A DNA stretch of 64,000 bases, taken from positions 575,001 through 639,000 of the forward strand of contig JAWDGP010006494.1 of NCBI GenBank assembly GCA_033675545.1. The letters are read 5' to 3'. Shown here piece after piece: positions 12,301 to 22,400 of the stretch (its first letter is position 1; the number at the start of each line of letters is the position of its first letter). The stretch comes from Elysia crispata. Lineage: Eukaryota > Mollusca > Gastropoda > Plakobranchidae. A model generated the notes under the pieces. The model was not told the origin of the DNA. It saw nothing but the letters and a program-made list of their open reading frames with translations, and did no database searches. The position numbers and the translations under genes are program-made.

Positions 12301-13048
12301 GGCCAGCCAGTTGTGCTCGCAGCTTGTTGGGCAAATGAATGACAGTCTCTAGATTCCTTGAAAGAAGAATATAGTTAAAAAGATTAGAATGCTTTTATTG
12401 ATTATGGTTATAAATAAACTCAGTCAGTTAGAATTTAAATAGAAAGATGTTGGATTTAAATTTTTCTACGTTTTATCCAAGGGGTTCTTTACTATAGATG
12501 ACATTGGCTGAAGGACTTTCGTAGATTTACTATATGTTAAATCTATTAAGCCATGTTTTCCTTTAGTTGCAGATTGCATTAAAATAAGAGAAATTTTTTA
12601 AAATATGACTTTTAATTCTATGTAAAAGAAATTTTAGAGTCAATCATCTTGCTTGACTACCATAAATCAGCATTCGCGATTAATATTCTGACAATTACAG
12701 GGTAGTGATTGAAGTTTGAGAGCAACGCAAAAGTTGTTGATTATATTTATAATGCCAAGAATAGCTACATACTGTTTATCAAATAGTTCTCGCAGTTGTC
12801 ACTAGGAATTTGGTGGAAGAAAGCCAGTTTATAGTTATTGGAATACATACAAGCTGGAATCCTGGAATGTCAATAAGAGCACTTTTCACATTAGACAGTC
12901 TAGATCATTCATCTCCTGGAAATTTTAGATCTTACCTGTGAAATCCATTGCCACTGAGCTTTCTCTCAACAACAAAATGATTTTTTGACAATGCCCCTGA
13001 GGCAATTACTGGCAAGAGCAATAGGAAAGCTGTGATTATCTGCTCCAT
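9341..13048 (-). CDS. PIGX: PIG-X, GPI mannosyltransferase I subunit
   Basis: Five coding exons on the minus strand: 13048-12936, 12356-12206, 11239-10996, 10423-10344 and 9496-9341. All are bounded by GT-AG and join in frame to give 247 aa, close to the roughly 250 aa typical of animal PIG-X. A signal peptide (about residues 1-20, LLLLPVIASG) is followed by the GFHR motif and NLLVYQTLPSGVYADPF, the family hallmark. Next come FLPIHARYH and the luminal APC...CNW segment, then a single transmembrane helix at about 214-236 (PLVVTVSLFVTAVIFALLC). Known role: PIG-X is an ER membrane protein that stabilises PIG-M, which adds the first mannose to GPI anchors. Exon 2 is taken from the AG after TTCTTTCAAG, which keeps the frame; a second AG five to eight bases downstream would break it. 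The start is the first ATG before the signal peptide. CHMP6 lies divergently, 6 kb away across a transposon nest. Confidence 0.95.
9818..9895 (-). repeat. Hydrophobic open segment, copy B
   Basis: This is the partner of copy A, lying in the last PIGX intron on the same strand. It gives 26 open codons, starting LALLILSH and ending LIFFKL. It follows a TCTGTCAG that could be a splice acceptor, but the frame just after that AG meets a TAA before the hydrophobic stretch. Use as an exon therefore needs a different acceptor. Confidence 0.4.
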
Positions 13049-14159
13049 TCTAAACTAAAGTTGGTGTCGATCAGAACATAAATTTTTAATTCAGTGGTCT
13101 AGATCTAGATCTAGATCTCTAGATCTAGAATCTAGACTAGATCTAATCCTGATAAAGAAATAAAAATAAAACCAGAAGTAGAGTAGTCTATATCCTAGAT
13201 AGATCTAGATAGAATAAACTTTACTATGGGGTTCTGATTCATTCATTACACTATCTTACACTTAGATATATATCTAGATCTAGATATTGATGTAAGTAGC
13301 TAGATTCTAGATCTAAAAAATAAAAATCTAATTTCTCTTCCAGGAGTCGACGGCAGGTCTAAACTTTTCCTTTCGTTTCCCAACCGGCTGTGAAATAGAT
13401 CTAGACATCTAAGTTAAAACTGCAGAGTACTAGATCTAGATCTTTTTTTTTTTTTCTTTTTCCTTCTTTCGGTTTCAAGCCAGACTCAGTCTTATTTAGA
13501 TTACGCTTAAGTCAGACGAGATATATCTAATTTGAGGAATTAACTATAGGTATATAAATTTACCTCTTTAGCTATAATGTAATTTACATTGACTCCTTAT
13601 TAATATTACGTATAGATTCAGGTTTCAAATCCTCCTTTTGACTTAAGTACAGGAAGATCTAGATCTAGATTTAGATCTATGATAAAATAATGGGCGATAT
13701 GAGTAAGGTCTATCTTTCATCGAAGTTGTCGATTATATTTCAATTTAATTGTGTCTTATTCTTAAACTTGTTCTGCATGGGCTTAAACCTTTGTTCTCCT
13801 CTTCTTTTTCGTCTTCTTCTTCTCCTCCTCTTTCATCTATTTTTTTTCCTCCTTCCTTTTCTTTGCATTATTCACCCCACATATCTCTTTCTTTAGCTCC
13901 GTATGGCTTTCTAAATCCCACTCACTCTATCAAAGAGTAGCCGAGACTGTTGCTGTCAGTCAATTGTGTAAATCCCAATTATTTAAAGATACTTGTAAAC
14001 ACTCATTATCATGTAGAATTTACAAATTAATGTTAAATTTATAAATAATTTATTATTCCCAGCCTTATGAAAATAGAGTAAGTGAACTCATGTAGGTACT
14101 TGTAGTTTTTTACCTAAATAGCCTTATTATGAGAATTTCAAGCAATCAGGGGCCCTGCT
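13049..14159. other. PIGX upstream region, no gene seen
   Basis: Sequence 5' of PIGX. It contains clustered TCTAGATC palindromes (annotated separately), a T-rich tract near 13443 and a pyrimidine-rich TCTTC/CTCC tract near 13795-13870. ORFs across the last are Phe/Leu/Ser low-complexity and are not believed. The PIGX promoter probably lies in the first few hundred bases. Confidence 0.5.
13096..13680. repeat. Clustered TCTAGATC palindromic runs
   Basis: Repeated (CTAGAT)n-like blocks occur at about 13096-13145, 13186-13212, 13262-13320, 13397-13445 and 13655-13680. Each is self-complementary. Single copies are scattered elsewhere in the window (for example near 60-80, 4180, 46736, 50356 and 59470), so this is a genome-wide motif that is dense here, just upstream of PIGX. 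Confidence 0.75.
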
Positions 14160-15056
14160 CTTTCATGTAGAGGAACATGCCCTTCCATTCAACTCTATAC
14201 TTCATACATCTGTCACTCGTCTTTAGCAACTTTGTTAGTCCATTCGTCACAAGATGTTCTAGTTTCTTTCTTCTCATCACATGGCCATAAAAGGTTGCCT
14301 GGCACTAACACATTCTATTTATGAGTGATGTTGTGTTAGCTTCTCGTATCACTAATTCGTTTGATTTCTTTGCAGTCCATGAGATTTGCAGCATTCTCTG
14401 TACGAACCACCTTTCTATTGCCTTTCTTTTTAACCTGTTTTGAAACTCTTCATGCCCTGCATCCATACATGAGAATGGCATTCTCGCTCTGAAGCTCCTC
14501 TTAATGTCAGTGGAGAAGTATTTATTTGTTAGTGCCTATTTCATTTCCTGGAAATTCTTTTTTTCTTGTGTTATTCTAAATAATTCTTGATGCAACTTCA
14601 GTGTTGTTGCATCCATTGCTTGATATTAAAGTACCCAAGTATTTGAATTGATCCCTTGAGTTTGTTCCCATTGATAAAAATTGTTATGTGTGGACACTCA
14701 TTGTTTGGACTGACCACCATTACTTCTGTCTTTTTGCTGTTCAATTCCAATCCTTTCTTACTGCTTTCTTCTTCAACATTCTTAATTTTCTGCAGCTGAC
14801 AAGTCACAAAGTGTCATGAATGTATCTCAAGTTATTAACGTTGTGCCCTCCTACTTTAATTGTTGGGTATCCTAGGCTTGCATAGATCTAATTGTTTTTC
14901 TGAAGAGAGAGAAAAGGTCTGAGGAAAGCACACATCCTTGTCTGACACCACACATTTATTTTTTTTTTAAATCAGCTGATTTCTTCAACTCAAATTGCTG
15001 CTTTCTGTTTGTGTTACCAGTACATGTGTTTGATCCCTCTTAGGTCTTTCCATCTA
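14160..15056 (-). mobile_element. LINE (non-LTR) reverse transcriptase fragment, 3' part
   Basis: Minus-strand translation shows degraded reverse-transcriptase motifs in the order expected of a LINE. These are GVRQGCVLSSDLFSLF (about 14910-14960), then KKGLELNSKKTEVMVVSPN with an INGN context (within 14598-14807), then a C-terminal GHVMRRKK..LEHLVT motif near 14245-14285. Stops and frameshifts are frequent, so it is dead. The upstream half of the same domain continues at 18321-18560, on the far side of an inserted DNA transposon. A second copy of the same family lies at 51415-52050. Confidence 0.85.
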
Positions 15057-15208
15057 CAGTGGAATCTGCTTAAAATCAACACCTAGGGACCAAATAAAAG
15101 TGTTTACATTTCGCAAGGTTGACTTTATCCATTTTCTGGGAACAAGACCAAAAATAAAAACAGGTTGTCTCGGTTTCGTTACTTATGATAGTGGTCTCCA
15201 TTTTGTTA

Positions 15209-17715
15209 CAGTGCACACCACATATATCGACATCGCATCTTTCGACTTTTCTCTTTTTTCAACATAGATAACTAAGTACGCTTTTTCTTCCTCTTTATTC
15301 TTAGTAAATTGCTGTCCCTATATCGACAGATCTGTCTCTCCTTTTCCCTTATATCGACATCTTAGTCGCCGAAATAACTAGGCAAACGAAAGAGAGATTT
15401 GGCTCCTCGCATCTCTCCTTCAAGCACAGATACTAGCCTATCCTGTAGCATGACTCAAGGAGGCTGTTTGTTTGGCACGCTTTGTGGCCTGAGAGAAAAG
15501 GGGAGAAGGGATGGGGGGGGGGGGGGGCGCCGGGGTAGAGAGAGTGCGCTCAGCTGTAAGTGTAAAATGCTCTTCAGGTGTCAACACTGCCAGTTGGGCA
15601 TGATGCAAGGGGAGGGTGACGTTAGTGCTGTGCAGTCACGAGCCGAGCTCGTCATAGGTCATTGACTGAGGGAGAGCGGGGTAGGGAGTGGCACTGGCAG
15701 TGTCTACTAGTCTACCATTCATCATTCGACTGTTGCTAGCTCTACCTCTCGCATCATTCGCAATCGCTGCCTAGTGTTCTTACACCAAATCTTCGCATCT
15801 AGCTAACCTGTCTTGCCCAAGGATGTCTGAACAAAAGAAAACTCGTAAATATCTCAGCATCCAGACTAAACTTCAACTGCTTGCTGATGTGGACAAGAAA
15901 CAAGGAACAAAGAAAGAAATAGCGGAAAAATACGGTATTTCTCACAATACCCTATCCACCATTGTGAAAAATAGAGCCAAGTTAGAGGGACCTGGTCTGA
16001 CAGCTGAATTTCAACCTGACAGAAAGAGACAGAGAACAACAGAGAAATTGGACATAGATCAAGCCTTGTTCCTGTGGTTCAAGCAAGCCAGAGCAATGAG
16101 CGCTCCTATCTCTAATCCTGTGCTACCAATCAGGCTGAGCTTATTGCTTCAGAGTTAGGTTTAACAGACTTCACTGCCAGTGTAGGGTGGATAGAGCGTT
16201 TCAAGCGTCGTCATGGCATTGCTCTCGACTGTCAGTGGAGAGGCGGCTGCAGTAGACCACACAGTCACAAATGCATGGAAACAGCACGATTTGCCTTCTC
16301 TCTTAAATGAGTATGGAGAGGACGACATCTTCAATGCAGATGAAACAGGCATTTTCTATAAATGTTTGCCTGACAAGTCGCTTGCCTTGAAGGGTGAAAG
16401 GTGTACAGGGGGAAAGAAAGTTAAGGAGAGGATGACAGCTTTGTTTGCCGCCAACATGTCTGACAAAGAGAAACTGCCGCTTGTTGTTATTGGTAAATCT
16501 CTGAGGCCAAGATGTATGAAGATGTGTGAAAAATCTGCCTGTGGACTACACAGCTAATAAAAAGGCATGGATGACTAGCTCTATTTTTCAGAACTGGCTC
16601 AGGAAATTCGTCCTTCAAGGCAGATCTGTTGCCATGGTGGTTGACAACTGCCCAGCACACCCACATATTAATGGCCTGAGGAGCATCAAACTCGTTTTCC
16701 TGCCACCCAATACGACAAGTCATCTGCAGCCATGTGATCAGGGAATAATTAATTCCCTCTAACTACCGGGCTCAAGTTGTGAGAAAATACCGCGAAGACA
16801 TGAAGGACAAGATGACAACAGTCTCTGCAGAGCCTACTACTTCTGAGACATTCAGAATATCAGTACTTGACGCACTGTGCGACCTAAGGTCAGCCTGGGA
16901 CAAGGTCACAGAGAAAACGATAAAGAACTGTTTTCGTCATGCTGGGTTCTGCAAGGAAGTTAATGTTACAGCAACAGAAGACCCTCCACTTGTAACTGAG
17001 ACAGATGAGTTGGAGAATGCCATGGAATCACTGGCAGGTGTGACATTTCTGCAGACAACAGCCCAAGATTTTGTCTCTATAGATGTTAATGTGGAAACAA
17101 CTGCAGAGGTGTCAGTGTGTGAGTTGGTTCAAATTGTCCAGTCTCAGAACTGCCCTGAGTCCAAGTCAGATGAAGAAATGGAGTCCCAGGATGAGGCTGA
17201 GAGGAGGGTTACAGCAGGAGAGGCAAGGGCTGCAATAGCAACTCTTAGGCGATTTGCAGCCCAACAAGAAAAGGGAGACCGTCTCTTTAGTCATTTGAGC
17301 ACAGTTGAGGATAAGGTGGAAGAAATAAGCTCTTCAAACTTGAAACAAAAGTCGCTTCTTGACTTCTTTCAAAGGGTTTAGAAAACGGTGTGATTGACAA
17401 GGGGTTAAAAATTAAGCATCACCTCGAACGGCCCTTTTAAGGGCCTATAAATAATTGATGAGCAAAAATTTTTGTAAGTATTGAATGGGAGAGTTTTGCA
17501 GATTTTTTCAAACCAAGGGAAGTAACTGAGCTTAATATGAACCAGATGTATTTGCCCCCCCATGAACAAAAATCCTTGTTTTGTGGAGTTTACAACAAAA
17601 CCTCTTTTTAGTGTGTAGAAATGTGATCTAATATAGATTTCTTTTATATCGACTTTCTCTTATATCGATATAGGACATTTGGAACCCTTTATGTCGATAT
17701 ATCAGGTGTGCATTG
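15209..17715 (+). mobile_element. Tigger/pogo DNA transposon, degenerate
   Basis: A 2,507-bp element. The left end CAGTGCACACCACATATATCG is matched by a right end reading, in reverse complement, CAATGCACACCTGATATATCG. It is flanked by TA on both sides (15207-15208 and 17716-17717). Sub-terminal TATATCGAC motifs recur inside both ends (15318, 15352, 17645, 17664), probable transposase binding repeats. It contains a Tigger transposase broken by frameshifts. It sits inside another pogo-like element and is therefore the youngest layer of the nest. Confidence 0.92.
15823..17381 (+). pseudogene. Broken Tigger (pogo/CENP-B-like) transposase
   Basis: It starts at an ATG (MSEQKKTRKYLSIQTKLQLL) with the N-terminal CENP-B/Psq-type helix-turn-helix (KKEIAEKYGISHNTLSTIVK). 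A second DNA-binding segment follows in another frame (GWIERFKRRHG, near 16185-16220). The DDE domain shows DIFNADETG (about 16325-16351), AMVVDNCPAHP (about 16632-16664) and LQPCDQGIINSL (about 16725-16761), the three acidic positions of pogo enzymes. The C-terminal block 16779-17381 has no break and ends KQKSLLDFF, a common Tigger tail. Frame changes near 16110, 16225, 16520 and 16760 mean no intact enzyme. Coding blocks are otherwise well preserved, so inactivation looks recent compared with the surrounding LINE. Confidence 0.93.
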
Positions 17716-18318
17716 TACTTATCTATAGCTATCGTGTTATACAAGTTATTGAGTCAAAGAGAAAACCACACTAAGTCTGAAAAGAGGTTTATTTAAACAG
17801 CTTGATGTACAGACACAAAAACACAAAATATGCGTACATGTCTACAATTCTTGATATATTTTTTCAGTTTTACCCTCTTTAAGTATAGGCTTGGGACCAG
17901 AAAGAAAAAAAAATAATGGCCTGATAAAAAAATGTACATAGCATTATTTGAGGCTCTGAAAAGAATGCTTTTGGTTAATGCGAACGATAAATTAGATCTA
18001 TACAGCCCCCATCTCACCCACGCCCTACGCACCCTTCTTTGTTTGTGTAGCTAGGCTTTGTAAGCAGGATATTAATACACTTACTGGCTGTATTGGGTTT
18101 ACCAACAAAGAGCTATATGCCGCCTATGCATCCCTGATTTTATGTATTTCACCTTTTCCCATCCACCAAAAGGTGTTGACTTTAAGCAAAATTATCCCCC
18201 AAGCTATTGACTTTATATAAGAAAATTGGTTACTGAAACAATGAAGGAAAAAAAGGGACCCCAGCGTGGTGTTGACTTTTAACTTTTTAAGCGAATTGAC
18301 TTCAAGCGGATTCCACTG

Positions 18319-18560
18319 TATCTTCAACTGAATTAGTTGTTTGATTATCTCACCATGCTATATTGTGTATTCTTTCAAATGCCTTAGTGTAGTCAATGAA
18401 GAAGAAAAGCTTGTTCAGTTATACTTTTAGTTTGATGTATGTGGATAGCAGTTGTACATTTTCCCTCCCAAAAGACACACTTTTCCTCTGGTCAGTGTTT
18501 CTGTAGTATAGATTGATGTTTCTGCACTTAGTGAACTTTTAGAAGGATATTCAAATGTGT
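18319..18560 (-). mobile_element. LINE reverse transcriptase fragment, 5' part
   Basis: Minus-strand reading gives FIDYTKAFE (near 18390-18416), the conserved DYxKAFD motif of LINE reverse transcriptases. It is preceded by NLYYRNTD-like sequence and contains stops. It belongs upstream of the GVRQGC block at 14910-14960; the two are separated only by the 15057-18318 insertion. Confidence 0.75.
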
Positions 18561-19061
18561 TAAATCCTTACCGAAATAGTGGTGGTCTGGTATTGGTTAT
18601 GACAACTTTGCTCTGCCTCTTTTTATTTTCTTAAAAACCTGAATCAAATGCCAGTGGCACAGCAGCTGGGTCATATTGGATCAATATATGTTACATATTC
18701 GTAGTCAATACATCAGTCCAAAGGCCAGTTTGAAGATTGACAATTGGAGAAAAAGTGAGCGTATGTTTGTCTATTCCAAAAGAGTTATGGATTTGAGACA
18801 GAGATACAATGCTGGGATTGGGGTCTATATTTGTCTACATAATAGGCCATTAGGAATATATGTGATTTAAATATACATGTATAAATTTATAGAGATCTAT
18901 TATCTTAATTTTAAACTGATCTAATGCACCTTAATACTTTGATTTCAGGTCTTGTTTCACTTCTTTTTTTCTTGAGCACCCACAAGAGGTCTATGTCAGC
19001 ACTAATTTGAAATTAGTGGGTTGAACAGACCAGTACATTTTTTTAAACTGACCAACAAAAC

Positions 19062-19387
19062 ATGGGTAACATTTTTCAAAAAAAGCCCAAACGTCAATCA
19101 AGAGTTACAGAGCAAGACAAGGCCATTCTTGTAAGTATCAGATTTTTTTTTTCTCACCATTTTTGTATAATTTACATTTGCTTAGGGATTGATAGATGTG
19201 TTTCTCAGAGATACAATGAGCCAGAAACTCTGTGAAAAGAATTTTAAAATTTTTTTTTAACCCTGCACAGTAATATTACAGATTTGAGAAGCATACATAT
19301 TTGGGAAAGCTCAATAATATTGTGGGAAATTTGTTATTTTTTTACATTTTAATTCCACAAATACAAGATATATATATACATACATAT

Positions 19388-19436
<49 letters not shown>

Positions 19437-22400
19437 CATATAGATATATATTGACTCAAAAATAATGAAAATAGTTTGTTTTCTTGACAATTGTCCTTTA
19501 ATGCTATTTTTCATTTCTTACCATTAATTCTATGAATATTGAAATATATTTCAGATGGATTACATTTTAATATCAAATTTAGTACATTAAATTTACTCAC
19601 TAAGTTCTGAAATATTTAAAAGTAAGTTCATGTAAATCTAATCACTTTTAAGTTTTGTTTTTGTTTTTTTTTTTATATAACTGTATGAAATTGACAGCAA
19701 CTAAAGCAACAACGAGACAAGCTGAAACAGTATCAGAAGAAGATCAACACTCAGTTGGAGAAGGATAGAGAGGTTGCTCGTGCGCTTCTCAAGGATGGCA
19801 AGAAAGAGTAAGACTCAGTTTTTTACATCTGGTTCTTTGTAAACAATATGCCATAATTTTTTTACAAAAGCGTTAGAGTCCTGATGTCACAAAATATGAG
19901 AGGCCTAAAACATTACCAATATCATCATAGTGATTGCTCATTGTCTTCTCCATGTGAGTGAGATTTATCAGAGAACTTAGGAGGCAACAAACATGATATT
20001 ACTAGGTGACCCCACATTGTCAGGAAGAAAGCTGAATTTCCCAATTCTTCCAGATTTCAAACATTCCATTGCTTAACTACTGCTACCTCAGCGTTTATGA
20101 CATACAAGAAGACTGCTTTACTGCAGCAACAGAAATTATTACTACTTGTACAAAAAAAATGAATACAAGAAGTAAAGAGCAGCTCTAAAAATCAAAAGGT
20201 AGACTATAAGACCTTGCGGCTTTACACCTTAGTCAGACACATAAATAAGATTAGGAAGCTATATGCAGAGATTCCCATAAAGAGAAAGGAAAATGAAAAA
20301 TGTATAATTTCATTAATGAATATTGTCACAGTGCTATGATTATGGCATAAGTGAGACTTATGCCAAAATGCAAGTGATATATCGTTGTAAAGATGAAAGT
20401 GAAATCTATCTAACTAAAAGATTAGAATTGCGCTTTTAGATTTTTGCTTTATCTTATTAGAAAGAATATGGCATTTGAGGCAGAAATAAGGTAACAAAAC
20501 AGTTTTTATCTATTATCTCAAAAGTAGCGAAAATGATATACGCCAAAATCGTAGCACAGTGACAATATAACAAATTAACAAGTAAGAAAATTTGAATAAT
20601 AAACAGTAAAGAGAAGACAAAAAGAACAATAGAGCTTGAAAGATATGGGGAAAAAAGGGGAGTGAGAGCAACTTTATTAATTGTTCCCATTGATCAGGAA
20701 AATTAATCAAATTTTCTATAAAAATTTTTCTGAAACTTCAGCTGTTGGAAAAGTAATAGACCCTACTTGAATGAAATTCTTGACATGAACCAGTCAATAT
20801 AATTTACCTTGGAGACTGATAAGGCTTTTCTGTATTCACCTCCTATACAAAACTTGGACTGAATCTAGCCTTAAATGGAATGAAAGTAATAAATGATTTG
20901 TAATGATAAGAGTTTATGTTTTAAGTTAAAGGACTTGTCATAGATGGAACCTGAAACCTTATCTCATCTCCAAAGACCTTTCTATCATGCTACACATATG
21001 GCTGATTTTTTCAAAGCTTGTGCTTTTTAACCCAAGTATTTCACGCAGTAATTGTAGCTTTTTTTTTTTAGTACGGTATGATTGAAAGTTTTATTCTTCT
21101 TTATTTTTATCAGTAAAGCCAAGTTAATACTGCGCAAGAAGAAGTTTCAAGAGAGTTTGCTCACCAAAACTGACGGTCAACTTGAAAATATTGAGCGTTT
21201 GGTAAGTGCCTGTTGGAAAAAAATTTATAATCTTTTTCTGTACAATTTTTGGAAGAGTATTTTTTAGCTCTTTATTGCTTTTTCCCTTTCTTTTTCTATT
21301 TATAGCCTTGTTTTTATTTAATCTTGAAAGATTCATATGTTCCATTTAAAAAACTGATAACTTTTTTGTTTCTATACTTCACAGGTTCATGACTTAGAAT
21401 TTACACAAGTGGAGCAAGAGGTTGTGAGAGGTCTACAAGTTGGAAATGCATCCCTTAAAAAGATGCATGAGGTGCTCCTATTTTTTGTATTACTTTTTTG
21501 CATATTTTATTTGCATTTTGTTGCACAAAGTGAACACTAAACTATCTATTTTAAAGGTATAATTAATTTGTCAAGACAGGATACTGTTTGGGAAAGTTTG
21601 TTAAAAAATTGTGTACCAATAGAAATGTTTCTTCATAGTTATTTAAGGCTTTAAGAGTAATCAAATTTTATTCACAAGCATGAATATTTATTTATTAATG
21701 CTTTTTGTTTTTTTACTCGATGGAGACATTCTTAGCTAGTAAATCCATATTTAATTCATCTCCAAATGTCATATTGTGATATTAATTTTGATATTTTTTA
21801 CAATGCAGGCATACTGTGTAAGTGAATTACTTGTCAGGATTGAAAGTGATAGTTGATAATTGATGGGCTGAGTCCTTTCAGTTTCTAGTATTGTCTGTTT
21901 GTGTTGTTTGATCAACAGCTGCTGTCTTTGGAGGATGTGGAGCGTATAATGGAGGAAACCCAGGAAGGAATAGAAAAGCAGCAGGTGAGATGTAACATTA
22001 TAGTTTTTGCTTTTGGTTTTGTTATATACGTGAATGTTTTGCATATGCTTTTGTTCCCAAACCACTTGCTGCATTTCTTTTACATTGAAATGAAGAGTGC
22101 ATCCTAAGGTTGAATCAAGACACATGAATTGGCCTCCTCCTTAAGTTGGTGCAGACCACCCTGTTCATTTTGGCTGTAGTCAAGGTTCTTAATTTCCCAG
22201 TGTACAGTGAAAGAGTTACTTAAAGATGGAGCATCTTCTTACACCAAGACCTACACTTGTATCTCTAGCTTTAATCGCAAAAGTGTGGGTCTACAGCAAA
22301 CACTTCTTCTCTTCAAAGCACCAATTTCTATTTTTTTACACCAAGTCCATCTGTTTCCATTTTTAATCTGCAGGAGATATTCATAGAATTTTTTTTTCAG

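Larger units (their letters stand above)
15057..18318. mobile_element. Non-autonomous pogo-like element, host of a nested Tigger
   Basis: The ends are inverted repeats. The left end starts CAGTGGAATCTGCTTAAAATC at 15057. The right end at 18318, read in reverse complement, starts CAGTGGAATCCGCTTGAAGTC. Both are flanked by TA (15055-15056 and 18319-18320), the Tc1/mariner-pogo target duplication. The right end carries an extra internal copy of the GTCAA segment. Without the nested Tigger at 15209-17715 it is only about 755 bp and has no transposase of its own, so it is a deletion derivative or MITE. It interrupts the LINE reverse-transcriptase fragment. Confidence 0.88.

Noticed and set aside
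13749..13940. Ser/Pro/Phe-rich ORF in a pyrimidine tract
   Set aside because: Low complexity, produced by TCTTC/CTCC repeats.
15399..15665. 88-codon ORF in the left part of the Tigger element
   Set aside because: It spans a poly-G tract and Gly-rich low-complexity sequence upstream of the transposase, with no similarity that I recognise.
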